A stretch of DNA of 64,000 bases from Chitinophaga sedimenti. Lineage in GTDB: Bacteria; Bacteroidota; Bacteroidia; Chitinophagales; Chitinophagaceae. Of this stretch, positions 39,917-48,398 are shown one piece after another. The DNA is taken from the NCBI RefSeq assembly GCF_023156195.1, contig NZ_JAKUKA010000001.1, positions 4,402,001-4,466,000 on the forward strand, in the 5' to 3' direction. The notes beneath the pieces are model-generated. The model was not told the DNA's origin and searched no databases. It saw only the letters and a program-made list of their open reading frames with translations. How positions within the stretch are numbered: the first letter of the stretch is position 1; every line of letters begins with the position of its first letter. The position numbers were made by a program, and so were the translations under genes.

Positions 39917-40030
39917 AGCTTGAGATGATTTTAACTACAGTATAAATGTAATATAAAATCAATCACAATCTGTCAAATCGGTAAACAGGGGTTTTGCGGG
40001 GGATGGGGCGCTTACATCGGTTGCCATGTG

Positions 40031-40081
40031 CCGGACTTCAAACAAGTTTGTTGGGTTAACAAACAATGAATGAAAGTCCGG
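40031..40081. repeat. Nested inverted repeat
   Basis: CCGGACTT (40031-40038) pairs with AAGTCCGG (40074-40081). Inside, GTTTGTT (40046-40052) pairs with AACAAAC (40058-40064). The whole can fold as a two-tier hairpin of about 50 bases. No T-run follows on either strand, so a simple terminator is unlikely. It lies 31 bases after the stop of the small J-like gene. Confidence 0.55.
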
Positions 40082-40111
40082 TCTCTTTAATGGCAAAGCA
40101 GTACTGCTGTA

Positions 40112-40324
40112 CTACTGTATCTTCTGGCATTTTCTTAAGTATATGAATGCATCGTCTAACTCGATCTGTTTTAATTGATAAGCCAGGCGGGTCTTCAAAT
40201 CCTCCGTTTCTTCCTTGATTTTTTTGTACTGGTCTTTTAAGGCCTCATATCTTGCTATAATCTCTTCGGATGTGGCATTTTCTTCGAGATCCAGGATAAA
40301 ATAGGCTTGTTCGTCGGTTATCAT
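40112..40324 (-). CDS. Small J-domain-like protein lacking HPD
   Basis: A protein of 70 residues from ATG 40324; the longer GTG reading at 40402 gives a hydrophobic but unlikely N-terminus. ITDEQAYFILDLEENATSEE followed by a helix (IIARYEALKDQYKKIKEE) resembles the first two helices of a J domain (Y-x-I-L-x-L---A-T-x-E-E-I---Y). The His-Pro-Asp loop that drives Hsp70 is missing. The rest is charged helix. Function is unknown; it might be a J-like adaptor. Confidence 0.55.
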   Translation of the reverse strand: MITDEQAYFILDLEENATSEEIIARYEALKDQYKKIKEETEDLKTRLAYQLKQIELDDAFIYLRKCQKIQ

Positions 40325-40557
40325 AGTGATAAGTAAAGTTATTACTAAGCTATCTAAAATGAACTCCTCAATATCGCGTACTAAATTACTTGAGATTAAC
40401 ACGCCAGGAAATACCCAAGCTTGGGTATTTTTCAGGGCTTTATGTTAAGAAAAATATAAATAATATCGGCCTTCAAATCCAATGTCAGGTTGCGTTTACG
40501 GGAGCTTTATGTTAAAAAAATAATACAAAAATATTGATTAAGGGGCAATTGAGGCTA

Positions 40558-41260
40558 TTACTGGATACCTGTTTGTTTGGCCAGGGCCACCAGTTCTGAT
40601 GTATTTCTCACCTTTAGTTTTAACCTTATATTTTTCCGGTGTGTCTCTACCGTATAGCGGCTCAGGCTTAATTTTTCCGCTATCTCTTTATTGTTGAAGC
40701 CTTGCGCGGCCAGGGTAAAAATTACCTTTTCCCTGTTCGTCAATTTATTAATTACGTCTTCGTTGCGACGCCGCAGTACATCCCGCAAGGCTTCGCTGAT
40801 CTGGCTGCTGGTATCAGTTGCCAGCGAAAAATCAAGGAAGGTGCAGATGACGTCTACCACGTTGCCCTGTTCATCGAAAGTGTATGGCTGGCCGAGACCT
40901 ACCACCCAAAACCAATAATCGGTGTCTTTCTTTTTAACACGCAATACACCTCCGAACAGGTTTTTATTTTCCCGGAAAGACTGGATGGAAACGGCAGTGA
41001 TCATAGCATCGTCGGGGTGCATAATACTGGGGAAAAAACTGGGGCCTAATGATTTGATTTCATCGAGGCTGTAACCGATTGTGTCTTCCATCGTTTTGTT
41101 ACACCACGTAACAGACTGCTGGTCAATATTCGAAATATACACCATTGCAGGCATCTGCTGAACAATGGATTGATACTGCTGTAACTGGCTGCCTAGTCGA
41201 GCATTCTCCGATAGCTGCGCATCTGGAGAGTCGCGGTGTGCTGTGCCCCTGGTCCTGCAT
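40558..41260 (-). CDS. PAS-LuxR transcriptional regulator (probable 5' frameshift)
   Basis: A PAS/PAC fold (VYISNIDQQSVTWCNKTMED, then VKKKDTDYWFWVVGLGQP) is followed by a LuxR-type helix-turn-helix (LTNREKVIFTLAAQGFNNKE, then LSLSRYTVETHRKNIRLKLK). About 234 residues. The frame upstream of an internal ATG at 41154 stays open with a sensible helix (QLSENARLGSQLQQYQSIVQ) but has no start. A one-base shift near 41232 joins it to ATG 41260. Single-protein PAS-LuxR regulators like this are common in Bacteroidota. The signal is unknown, and it is alone in its unit. Confidence 0.8.
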
Positions 41261-41576
41261 ATTTTATCTTTTAAACAAACAATAGTGAAACTAACGGTTT
41301 ACGACTATACGAATATAGTAAAAAGTAATTTAACCGTTGTAACACTTATATGTAAATATAACACTAATGTAATGCGAGCCAGTCTCACTCCTCGTATAGG
41401 GGTCCCTCCTTCTTGCTGTTCTGATTTCGGACGTTAACAGAGGGGTTACATATTTACTAATTTAATACAAAAATGCTTACGATGCGTTAAACCTTTTGTC
41501 ATTTATGCTATTAGGTACTAAATTTGATGACTTTTAAGACTTAATCGATTATTATTTAACCAATAAAAATTGGATC
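41261..41576. other. Intergenic region between regulator and superoxide dismutase
   Basis: This divergent gap of about 316 bases is AT-rich. It contains the promoter of the dismutase gene at 41494-41526 and should contain the promoter of the PAS-LuxR gene. No gene was found. Confidence 0.5.
41494..41526 (+). promoter_or_regulatory. Bacteroidota-type promoter of the superoxide dismutase gene
   Basis: TTTTG, 20 bases, then TAAATTTG fit the consensus -33 TTTG and -7 TAnnTTTG. The start would be near 41533, leaving a leader of about 45 bases before the ATG at 41577. Confidence 0.65.
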
Positions 41577-42182
41577 ATGGCATTTACACTCCCAAGCTTA
41601 CCGTATGCTTTCGATGCGCTGGAGCCGCACTTTGATAAACAAACAATGGAAATCCACCATGGCAAGCACCATCAGGCTTATGTAGATAACCTGAATAAAG
41701 CGGTGGCGGGTACCGAAAATGAAAATAAATCGCTGGAAGAACTGGTGGCTAATGCTGGTAAAATCAGCCCTGCTGTACGTAACAACGGCGGCGGTCACTG
41801 GAACCACAGCTTCTTCTGGACCAGCCTCGCACCTAATGCAGGCGGCGCTCCCTCCGGCAAACTGGCCGACGCTATCAACAGTGCTTTCGGTTCTTTCGAC
41901 GCGTTCAAAGAGAAATTTAACGCTGCCGGCATGACCCGTTTCGGTTCTGGCTGGGCATGGTTGCTGGCGAAAGACGGCAAACTGGAAATCAGCTCTACGC
42001 CTAACCAGGACAACCTGATGATGGATGTTGCCGAAGTAAAAGGCACTCCGCTGTTGGGCGTGGACGTTTGGGAACATGCTTATTACCTGAAATACCAGAA
42101 CCGTCGCGCCGAATACCTGACCGCTTTCTGGAACCTGGTAAAATGGGATGAAATTGCAAAACGTTTCGACGCTGCTAAATAA
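41577..42182 (+). CDS. sodA: Fe/Mn superoxide dismutase
   Basis: An intact protein of 201 residues. It dismutates superoxide to oxygen and peroxide. The metal ligands are visible: His about 27 in MEIHHGKHHQAY, His in NNGGGHWNHSFFW, and Asp and His in GVDVWEHAYYLKYQNRR. The sequence does not clearly separate iron from manganese enzymes, so the symbol is approximate. A strong promoter precedes it and a terminator follows. Confidence 0.97.
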   Translation: MAFTLPSLPYAFDALEPHFDKQTMEIHHGKHHQAYVDNLNKAVAGTENENKSLEELVANAGKISPAVRNNGGGHWNHSFFWTSLAPNAGGAPSGKLADAINSAFGSFDAFKEKFNAAGMTRFGSGWAWLLAKDGKLEISSTPNQDNLMMDVAEVKGTPLLGVDVWEHAYYLKYQNRRAEYLTAFWNLVKWDEIAKRFDAAK

Positions 42183-42204
42183 GGCTCATCTTATTTGAAA
42201 GAAA

Positions 42205-42233
42205 GGGAGAAGCGATGTGCTTCTCCCTTTTTT
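42205..42233 (+). terminator. Intrinsic terminator after superoxide dismutase
   Basis: GGGAGAAGC and GCTTCTCCC form a perfect 9-bp stem with a 5-base loop, followed by T6. Confidence 0.9.
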
Positions 42234-42242
42234 ATGCTGCTA

Positions 42243-43010
42243 CTACAGTTCTTTTATTTTTACATTTTTGAACCAGATTTCGCTGCCGTGGTCCTGTAAG
42301 GCAATGTGCCCTTTCTTGGCCATACCGTATCCCTTCGCATCCTTCCATTTGCCCGTAGCTTTCGCCTTGTTCCAATCATCGCTCCACATCTCGGTTTCAG
42401 CGGTTTTCTGCCCGTTTAGCCAATGCTCCACATGCCCTTTGTTCACGACAATTTTAGTGTGGTTCCATTCGCCGATGGGCTTCGCAGCCATTACCAGCGG
42501 CGGGTTCATGGCGTAGTTAGCGCCCGTTTTCTGCCAGTCTTCCAGCTTCTCCGGGAAGTTGTTATCGTCGATGATCTGGTACTCGGGGCCGCTCAGGTAG
42601 GGCGCGTCAAACTCCTCGGTAACGAGGTACAATATGCCGCTGTTGCCCTGTGGCGCCAGTTTCCAGTCTGCTTCAAATTCAAAGTTGCCGTACTCGCCGG
42701 TGGTGATCAGGTCGCCACGCAGATCGCTTTTATCGGTGCTGCTGCCTTTGCAGTGCATCGTGCCGCTATCGGCCGACCAGGTATTGGAAGTACGGTCTTT
42801 ATACACCCGCCATCCGTCAAGCGAGCTGCCGTTAAACAGCAGCTTCCAGCCCTGCGCAGTTTCGTCGGCCGTAAGGGTATTGTCTGCCGAAGGCGCCGTT
42901 GTAGCGGTGGTGTCACCCGTAGTGGTCACGGAATCTTTGTTATTGGTGTTGCCGGCATTACCGCAGGCCATAAATGTTACGGCTGCTGCCGCGATTACAA
43001 TCTGTTTCAT
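42243..43010 (-). CDS. DUF1080 lipoprotein (3-keto-glycoside hydrolase/lyase family)
   Basis: An intact protein of 255 residues. The lipobox AAVTFMAC (Cys about 16) is followed by a Thr-rich linker. The concanavalin-like DUF1080 domain has the marks GWKLLFNGSSLDGWRVYK, GEYGNFEFEADWKL, NSGILYLV, GPEYQIIDD and the C-terminal GHIALQDHGSEIWFKNVKIK. Members act on 3-keto-glucosides made by Gfo/Idh/MocA-type dehydrogenases, and such an enzyme is encoded 3 bases upstream. Periplasmic or surface location is predicted. Confidence 0.9.
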   Translation of the reverse strand: MKQIVIAAAAVTFMACGNAGNTNNKDSVTTTGDTTATTAPSADNTLTADETAQGWKLLFNGSSLDGWRVYKDRTSNTWSADSGTMHCKGSSTDKSDLRGDLITTGEYGNFEFEADWKLAPQGNSGILYLVTEEFDAPYLSGPEYQIIDDNNFPEKLEDWQKTGANYAMNPPLVMAAKPIGEWNHTKIVVNKGHVEHWLNGQKTAETEMWSDDWNKAKATGKWKDAKGYGMAKKGHIALQDHGSEIWFKNVKIKEL

Positions 43011-43013
43011 ATT

Positions 43014-44399
43014 TTATTTTGATACGGTTTTCAGGTTTTTCGGATCCCAATAAATGATTTTGTTGGAGAAGTAACTGTCGTTACACAGCAGTGCAGGAGC
43101 AGCTGCACGGTAGCCAAACAGTGCATCTTCGCTCACTTTGCCGCCTGTACGCATCGCGTTAAACAGGTTGTAGAAGTGATCGAAGTGCGCGCCTTTGTAA
43201 CCTTCTTCCGCAGCATATTCCAGCTTGTCGGGGTCCAGCATCTGTTTGCGTTCGTACACGTACTGTTTGCCATTTTGCTGGCCCTGTTTCGTTTGTAGCA
43301 ACGGATCGTCCGATGCGGCATATGTTTTATTGCGATACAGCGTTACTTTATCCCACTCTACCGTCATAGAACCTTCACTGCCCACCATACGCAGGTAGTT
43401 GGTACCACCGGTACCGTCCACGAAGTTTACGCGCAGCGACAGGTTAAAGGCAGGATGGATATTGGTTTCAGGATAGTCGAACATACCAAGCATAATGTCC
43501 GGTACTTCGCGGCCATCTTTCCAGTAACGCAGACCGCCCGTTGCCATGATCTTTTCCGGGCCCATAGAACCGGTTACCAGGTGCAGGCTGGAAAACAGGT
43601 GTACGAACAGGTCGCCGGATACGCCGGTACCATAATCGCGGTAGTTACGCCAGCGGAAAAAGCGCAATGGATCAAACTTACGTTTAGTGGTATTAGAAAG
43701 ATAAGTATCCCAGCCTACTGTTTTTTCTGAAGCATCTGCAGGAATAGGGTATTGCCATGCGCCGAAGGGCGACATACGCGCCCAGAAGCCTTCTGCATAG
43801 TTTAATTGTCCTATGGCGCCTTCTTTCAGCAGCTGACGGGCTTTTTCGTTACCCAGTGAGCTTACGCCCCGGCTGCCTACCTGGAATACTACTTTGTTTT
43901 TGTTTTGTGCTTCCACAACGGCAGGACCTTCGCTCACGTCATGCACCATCGGCTTTTCGCAATACACGGATTTGCCTTTGTTCATGGCCGCAACAGAAAT
44001 GTCTTTGTGCCAGTGGTCAGGTGTAGCAATAATCACCGCGTCGATGTCTTTACGCTCAAGGATTTCGCGGTAGTCGCGGGTGGTGTAAATGTCTGCACCG
44101 TATTTTTTTTTCGCATCCGCCAGGCGGCCGTCATACAGGTCGCAGGCGGCGACGAGTTTTACGCCGGGTACGGTAATAGCCGTATTAGCATCGGCAGTAC
44201 CCATACCACCGGCGCCGATCAGCGCAATCTGGATGTTATCGTTCGGACTATAGTGTCCTTTTTCGCGCGACAGCAGCATGAGGTTGCGCTGCCTGTCGGC
44301 CGCTGTAATGATGTTCGGGAGCAAAGTAGCGCCCACCATGCTTTTGGCTAGTTTGGTAATAAAGCCGCGGCGTGAGTTCCCTTCGGAGTTCATAGACAT
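43014..44399 (-). CDS. Gfo/Idh/MocA-family oxidoreductase with Tat signal
   Basis: An intact protein of 461 residues. The N-terminus SRRGFITKLAKSMVGATLLP is a twin-arginine export signal, so the enzyme acts in the periplasm with tightly bound NAD(P). The Rossmann motif is ALIGAGGMGTADANTA. The substrate motif is SVYCEKPMVHDVSEGP (the EKP lysine). A possible second start lies at 44393. With DUF1080 as the next gene the pair likely oxidises C3 of a glycoside and then cleaves the 3-keto product. Confidence 0.92.
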   Translation of the reverse strand: MSMNSEGNSRRGFITKLAKSMVGATLLPNIITAADRQRNLMLLSREKGHYSPNDNIQIALIGAGGMGTADANTAITVPGVKLVAACDLYDGRLADAKKKYGADIYTTRDYREILERKDIDAVIIATPDHWHKDISVAAMNKGKSVYCEKPMVHDVSEGPAVVEAQNKNKVVFQVGSRGVSSLGNEKARQLLKEGAIGQLNYAEGFWARMSPFGAWQYPIPADASEKTVGWDTYLSNTTKRKFDPLRFFRWRNYRDYGTGVSGDLFVHLFSSLHLVTGSMGPEKIMATGGLRYWKDGREVPDIMLGMFDYPETNIHPAFNLSLRVNFVDGTGGTNYLRMVGSEGSMTVEWDKVTLYRNKTYAASDDPLLQTKQGQQNGKQYVYERKQMLDPDKLEYAAEEGYKGAHFDHFYNLFNAMRTGGKVSEDALFGYRAAAPALLCNDSYFSNKIIYWDPKNLKTVSK

Positions 44400-44529
44400 A
44401 ATTCGTTAGCTTTTTCGTGAGTAATGGTTCATGACGTAGGGTTTAAATTACCGCAAACGTTCTGTAAATCATAATTTAATTACGTGCGGGAGGGGAGATA
44501 GCCCCTAAACGGAGCCGCCGGAGCGGCAT

Positions 44530-44563
44530 AAAAAAAAGCCCCGCATCCTCAGATGCAGGGCTT
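44530..44563 (-). terminator. Intrinsic terminator after the S41 protease
   Basis: AGCCCCGCATC and GATGCAGGGCT form an 11-bp stem with one mismatch. T8 follows on the minus strand. It lies 17 bases after the protease stop codon. Confidence 0.88.
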
Positions 44564-44579
44564 CCATAAAGTGTATAAT

Positions 44580-46241
44580 TTACTTCTTTGCCAACGTCAG
44601 CAACGCATGGTATTTCGCCGGCTGTTGCAGCAACGACACCGCTTCCAGCACATCGTTATCCCAGGCCAGGCCCGTTTCAATACGGCCTCTCTGGAGGTAA
44701 TAGCGATTCATGATTTCCTCCTCCAGCAACTGGCGGATCTCGGTTTTATTCTTGAGCAGGTCCTGCTTTTTATCGTGTTTCATTTTCGCCTGCAGCGCAT
44801 CAAACTCTTTGGATACGGCATCGTAGTATTTCTCTTTACGGGCCGTGTTGCTGAAGTTCTCTAATGCTTCTTCACTGCGGGTTTTATAGCTGTAGTCCTT
44901 GCCATCGAGGTAACGTACAAAATCGTCGAACTCGGCTTCGGTGAGCTTAAACTCACTGATGGCGGGCGTTTTTGGATGCGCATAATAGTACTGCGTCGCA
45001 TAATCGAAGATGTACTGTTTACGGAGCAGCGTAATCGCTACCTGGCTAATGGTTTCAGCTTCTGTTTTGTCATCGGGTTCAATGCCACCACCGTCTTTCA
45101 CCGGTCGACCAGCCACGGTGGCAAAGGCTTTACGGAGACTGTCCGGCACAAATTCCGCCTCACCGTCCTCGTTGCGATGCGAGTAATCAATCGCCTGGAT
45201 ACAACGTCCGCTGGGCGTATAATACTTCGCAGTGGTCACTTTCAGCTTAGCGTTGTAAGGCAGCGGGCGCGTGGTTTGCACCAGGCCTTTTCCGTAGGAA
45301 CGCTGTCCTACCACTACGCCGCGGTCCAGGTCCTGCACGGCGCCGGCCACTATTTCGGAAGCCGAAGCGGAGGTGCGGCTGGTGAGTACTACCAGGGGCA
45401 GTTGTATGTCGGAAGGCGCCTGCGTGGTGCGGTATTCGCGGTCCCAGCTTTTTACCTTGCCTTTGGTGCTGACGATCAGTTTATTTTTATCGATGAAGAT
45501 ATTCGACACCGCTACGGCTTCCTCCAGCAGGCCGCCGGGATTGCCGCGCAGATCCAGGATCACGCCTTTCATCGTTGGGTTGTTCTGCTTTAATTTTTCG
45601 AAGGCTTCCTGTACGAGGTGACCGCTGTTCTCCGTGAACTGTGTCATCTTGATATAACCGATACCGGGTTTTACGATCCCGGAGAAGCTCACCGGGCGTA
45701 CCGCAATTTCTTCCCGGTTAATTTTCACCGTTTTCTGCGTATTGGTCAGCGGATGACGTACGGTCATTTCCAGGGGTGTACCCGCCGCGCCTTTCAGGAT
45801 GCGGCTGATGTTTTCCTGCTCCCAGCCTTTGACGCTTTTCCCGTCGAGGGAAAGGATCACGTCGCCGGCGTGGATGCCTGCGCGGTGCATCGGACTGCCC
45901 TCGTACACATCGGTAATGGCGGTAGAGTCGCCCCGGGTAAAGATGGAGATGCCTACGCCGCCGTATTTGCCGGTAGCCATGAACTTCAGGTCGTCCAGGT
46001 TTTCTTCGGAAACGAAATCGGTGTACGGGTCCGTTTCCTCCAACATGGCCTCTATGCCTCTTTGCATGAGTTTTTCGGCCGGCAGGTCATCTACGTAGTA
46101 CGTATTCAGCTCGCGGTAGAAAGCCGCGAAAATATCGAGGTTTTTAGCGATCTGGAAGTATTTGTCGTTATCGGAGAAGGCGGTAATGCCGATACTCACG
46201 ACCAGGAGGGTGATAGCGACGCGTTTATGGAGCTTCCTCAT
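44580..46241 (-). CDS. C-terminal processing protease, S41 family
   Basis: An intact protein of 553 residues. An N-terminal signal or anchor (VAITLLVVSIGITAF) is followed by a PDZ domain (GVGISIFTRGDSTAITDVYE to GDVILSLDGKSVKGW). The protease core has the catalytic serine in SRTSASASEIVAGA and the lysine in GQRSYGKGLVQTTRPL. A long C-terminal helical region of about 180 residues follows, as in Bacteroidota and Prc-type proteins. It cleaves C-termini of envelope proteins. It lies downstream of yidD and may share its transcript. Confidence 0.94.
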   Translation of the reverse strand: MRKLHKRVAITLLVVSIGITAFSDNDKYFQIAKNLDIFAAFYRELNTYYVDDLPAEKLMQRGIEAMLEETDPYTDFVSEENLDDLKFMATGKYGGVGISIFTRGDSTAITDVYEGSPMHRAGIHAGDVILSLDGKSVKGWEQENISRILKGAAGTPLEMTVRHPLTNTQKTVKINREEIAVRPVSFSGIVKPGIGYIKMTQFTENSGHLVQEAFEKLKQNNPTMKGVILDLRGNPGGLLEEAVAVSNIFIDKNKLIVSTKGKVKSWDREYRTTQAPSDIQLPLVVLTSRTSASASEIVAGAVQDLDRGVVVGQRSYGKGLVQTTRPLPYNAKLKVTTAKYYTPSGRCIQAIDYSHRNEDGEAEFVPDSLRKAFATVAGRPVKDGGGIEPDDKTEAETISQVAITLLRKQYIFDYATQYYYAHPKTPAISEFKLTEAEFDDFVRYLDGKDYSYKTRSEEALENFSNTARKEKYYDAVSKEFDALQAKMKHDKKQDLLKNKTEIRQLLEEEIMNRYYLQRGRIETGLAWDNDVLEAVSLLQQPAKYHALLTLAKK

Positions 46242-46271
46242 AGGTGTAATTTATGTATAACGATTTCAAAA

Positions 46272-46517
46272 TCAAGGAACGGGATCGTAACCATGGCCGC
46301 CCCAGGGATTGCACGAGAGGATGCGGCGAATAGTAAGATAAGCTCCTTTAAAAATACCATATTTCCGGAATGCCTCCAGGCCGTACTGCGAACAGGTGGG
46401 CGTGTAGCGGCATTTGTTTGCCCCTAATAACGGGGAAATGCCCCATTGGTATATTTTGATGAGAAAAATAAACGGGTAACTCAGCAAAATCAGGAAACGC
46501 CTCATAGTCCGGATCAT
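46272..46517 (-). CDS. yidD: Membrane protein insertion efficiency factor YidD
   Basis: An intact protein of 81 residues. The family pattern is complete: YQWGISPLLGANKCRYTPTC, SQYGLEAFRKYG and RRILSCNPWGGHGYDPVP. It assists YidC-mediated insertion at the inner membrane. The start may be ATG 46517 or 46505 (MRRFLILL). It lies 21 bases after rnpA in the conserved order rpmH-rnpA-yidD. Confidence 0.95.
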   Translation of the reverse strand: MIRTMRRFLILLSYPFIFLIKIYQWGISPLLGANKCRYTPTCSQYGLEAFRKYGIFKGAYLTIRRILSCNPWGGHGYDPVP

Positions 46518-46538
46518 TAGTTGGTAAAGGCCGGGGAA

Positions 46539-46940
46539 TTACTTTCCGTCGGCCGCAATTTCTTTCTGCAAGCGATTTAAAATTACCGAAAATTTATGGC
46601 GCAGGGTGGCCAGGTCGGCTATTTTTTTATCGGTATAGATGAAAAAGACGGCTACCTGTTTATCCCGGGCTTTAACGGCGTCGTACAGCGCCTGCTTTTG
46701 CATGCGGTAACATTCGCGGCTCAGGCGTTTAATGCGGTTACGGTCTACCGCATGGGGAAAATTGCGGCTGGACACGGTAAAGCCTGCCTGTACGGGGTAC
46801 TTGTTTACAGGCAGCTGCGTGGGCATATAAATCACGCGGTATGGAAAAACAGAAAACGCTTTTCCGTTTCGAAAAAGCGTTTCAATCAGTTTCCTGCTCT
46901 TTAACCTTTCTTCCTTGTTAAAAGAATAAGTTCTTATGAT
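46539..46940 (-). CDS. rnpA: Ribonuclease P protein component, no canonical start codon visible
   Basis: About 133 residues. The RNase P protein helps process tRNA 5' ends. The N-terminal helix ERLKSRKLIETLFRNGKAFS, then FPYRVIYM, and the RNR-like motif PHAVDRNRIKRLSRECYR are present. The open frame upstream has no ATG, GTG or TTG before an in-frame TGA. The family-like N-terminus would start at ATC 46938-46940 or ATA 46935-46937. A GTG at 46844 would cut off the first third of the protein. Either a base error (ATG read as ATC) or a rare start is implied. It lies 24 bases after rpmH. Confidence 0.9.
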   Translation of the reverse strand: MIRTYSFNKEERLKSRKLIETLFRNGKAFSVFPYRVIYMPTQLPVNKYPVQAGFTVSSRNFPHAVDRNRIKRLSRECYRMQKQALYDAVKARDKQVAVFFIYTDKKIADLATLRHKFSVILNRLQKEIAADGK

Positions 46941-46964
46941 ACAGTGGTATTTATCTCAAATAGA

Positions 46965-47120
46965 TTACTTCAGCTTGCGCTCGTCGGAAACTGTCAGTTT
47001 CTTTCTACCTTTAGCCCTGCGAGACGCCAATACTTTACGGCCGTTAGCAGTTTCCATTCTCTTTCTGAAACCGTGAACGCTCTTTCTGCGTCTATTATGC
47101 GGTTGAAAAGTACGTTTCAT
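46965..47120 (-). CDS. rpmH: 50S ribosomal protein L34
   Basis: A protein of 51 residues, too short for many gene finders. The sequence is diagnostic: MKRTFQPHNRRRKSVHGFRK at the N-terminus, then KVLASRRAKGRKKLTVSDE. It starts at ATG 47120 and is followed by rnpA and yidD, the usual order. Confidence 0.97.
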   Translation of the reverse strand: MKRTFQPHNRRRKSVHGFRKRMETANGRKVLASRRAKGRKKLTVSDERKLK

Positions 47121-47253
47121 CTTAAATTTTTTGTTTTTTTCCTGTACTAATTAACCCATCCAACCGGACAGGATACTATCACCCCGTTTTAAAACGGAAG
47201 GCAAAGGTAGGAGAAATTATTCGAAATATCAATGCCCTTTGCCTTAAAAAATG

Positions 47254-47288
47254 AAAAAGGGAAACGAACCGGGGCCGTTTCCCTTTTT
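47254..47288. terminator. Terminator after the third OmpH gene
   Basis: AAAAAGGGAAACG and CGTTTCCCTTTTT form a perfect 13-bp stem with a 9-base loop and A/T tracts on both sides. It lies 19 bases after the stop codon of the gene at 47307. Confidence 0.9.
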
Positions 47289-47306
47289 CCTCCGCCGGAG
47301 CGGTAA

Positions 47307-47816
47307 TTATTTGATACCCAGTTTCGTTTTTACCAGTGCCAGGATGTCGTCGCCAGCGGGGGTAACGAGTAAAGTACCCTGGTAAGTGTCGATTACGTAG
47401 GTGTAACCTTTTTCTTTCGCAACGTCTTCGATCGCTTTTTTAGCTTTATCGATAACTGGTTTCATCAGCTGAGATTGTTTCATTTCGATCTGCTGAGAAG
47501 CGCTCTGCTGGAAAGCCTGTATGTTACGCTGCATGTCCTGCAGTTGTTTTTGCTTCATTTCGATCATGTTCGGGCTCATCGTAGGAGCTTTGGTGTCCAG
47601 CTCTTTTGCCTGCGTCTGCAGTTCGTCCTGCATCGATTTGAAGTCACGGTCCAGCGTGTCAGCATAAGCCTGGATTTTAGTCTGGGCTGTTTTAGCTTCC
47701 GGCATGGCTTCTACCAGCTGCTGGGAGTTGATGTGTGCTACTTTAGATTGAGCGCTTGCGTTGATGCTGAACAGACCTGCAACGGCTACAGCCAGGATCA
47801 CTATATATTTCTTCAT
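47307..47816 (-). CDS. OmpH/Skp-family periplasmic chaperone (copy 3)
   Basis: An intact protein of 169 residues. A signal peptide (KYIVILAVAVAGLFSINASA) is followed by the Skp core: KVAHINSQQLVEAMPEAKTA, a long coiled coil with Gln-rich segments, then the hydrophobic strand KEKGYTYVIDTYQGTLL. Skp binds unfolded outer-membrane proteins on the way to BamA. It is the last of three tandem paralogues. Confidence 0.92.
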   Translation of the reverse strand: MKKYIVILAVAVAGLFSINASAQSKVAHINSQQLVEAMPEAKTAQTKIQAYADTLDRDFKSMQDELQTQAKELDTKAPTMSPNMIEMKQKQLQDMQRNIQAFQQSASQQIEMKQSQLMKPVIDKAKKAIEDVAKEKGYTYVIDTYQGTLLVTPAGDDILALVKTKLGIK

Positions 47817-47843
47817 GGTATAAAGTTTTTTGGTATAGGTTGA

Positions 47844-48353
47844 TTATTTAATTCCGAGTTTTGCTTTAACAGGCGCCATCAGGTCGTCTGCTGCCGGGTA
47901 AACCAGCAAAATGCCTTCTGAGTTATCGATTACATAACCGTAACCCTTTTCTTTCGCCACGTCGTCGATCGCTTTCCTGGCTTTATCAAGAACCGGTTTT
48001 AATAATTCCTGTTTTTTAGTGTTGATTTTCTGGTCTGCACCGGCATTGAATTCTCGGATTCTGGCCTGAGTAGACTGAATTTCTTTGATCTTCGCCTGTT
48101 TGGTGGCTTCGGTGAGTTTAGCCGCGGTTGAGTCGAAGGCAGACATCTGTTTGTTATACTCTTCCACCAGCGCGCGCTGTTCTTTGTCCAGCCCTGCTGC
48201 AAATTGCTCCAGCTGTTCCGATGCGCCCTTCGCCTCCGGCATCAGCTGCAGCAACTCCGACGCATTGATATGCGCGATTTTGCTTTGCGCCGACGCTTTT
48301 ACGCTGACCATAGCGGAAAACGCAACCAGTGCAATAATTACGTACTTCTTCAT
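47844..48353 (-). CDS. OmpH/Skp-family periplasmic chaperone (copy 2)
   Basis: An intact protein of 169 residues from ATG 48353 (a GTG 9 bases upstream is less likely). It has a signal peptide ending near VKASAQ, KIAHINASELLQLMPEAKGA, a helical hairpin arm and the C-terminal strand KEKGYGYVIDNSEGILLV. It is very similar in layout to copy 3, suggesting a fairly recent duplication. The gap to copy 3 is 27 bases. Confidence 0.92.
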   Translation of the reverse strand: MKKYVIIALVAFSAMVSVKASAQSKIAHINASELLQLMPEAKGASEQLEQFAAGLDKEQRALVEEYNKQMSAFDSTAAKLTEATKQAKIKEIQSTQARIREFNAGADQKINTKKQELLKPVLDKARKAIDDVAKEKGYGYVIDNSEGILLVYPAADDLMAPVKAKLGIK

Positions 48354-48398
48354 GATGTTCACTTAGTTGTTGTTTTAGATAAAAATTGGTTTATAAGG

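Noticed and set aside
39102..39923. 273-codon plus-strand frame over the SPFH gene
   Set aside because: The minus strand encodes an obvious SPFH protein over the same bases once one base is restored.
45618..46427. 269-codon plus-strand frame over the S41 protease and yidD
   Set aside because: Both minus-strand genes have diagnostic catalytic or family motifs; this frame has none.
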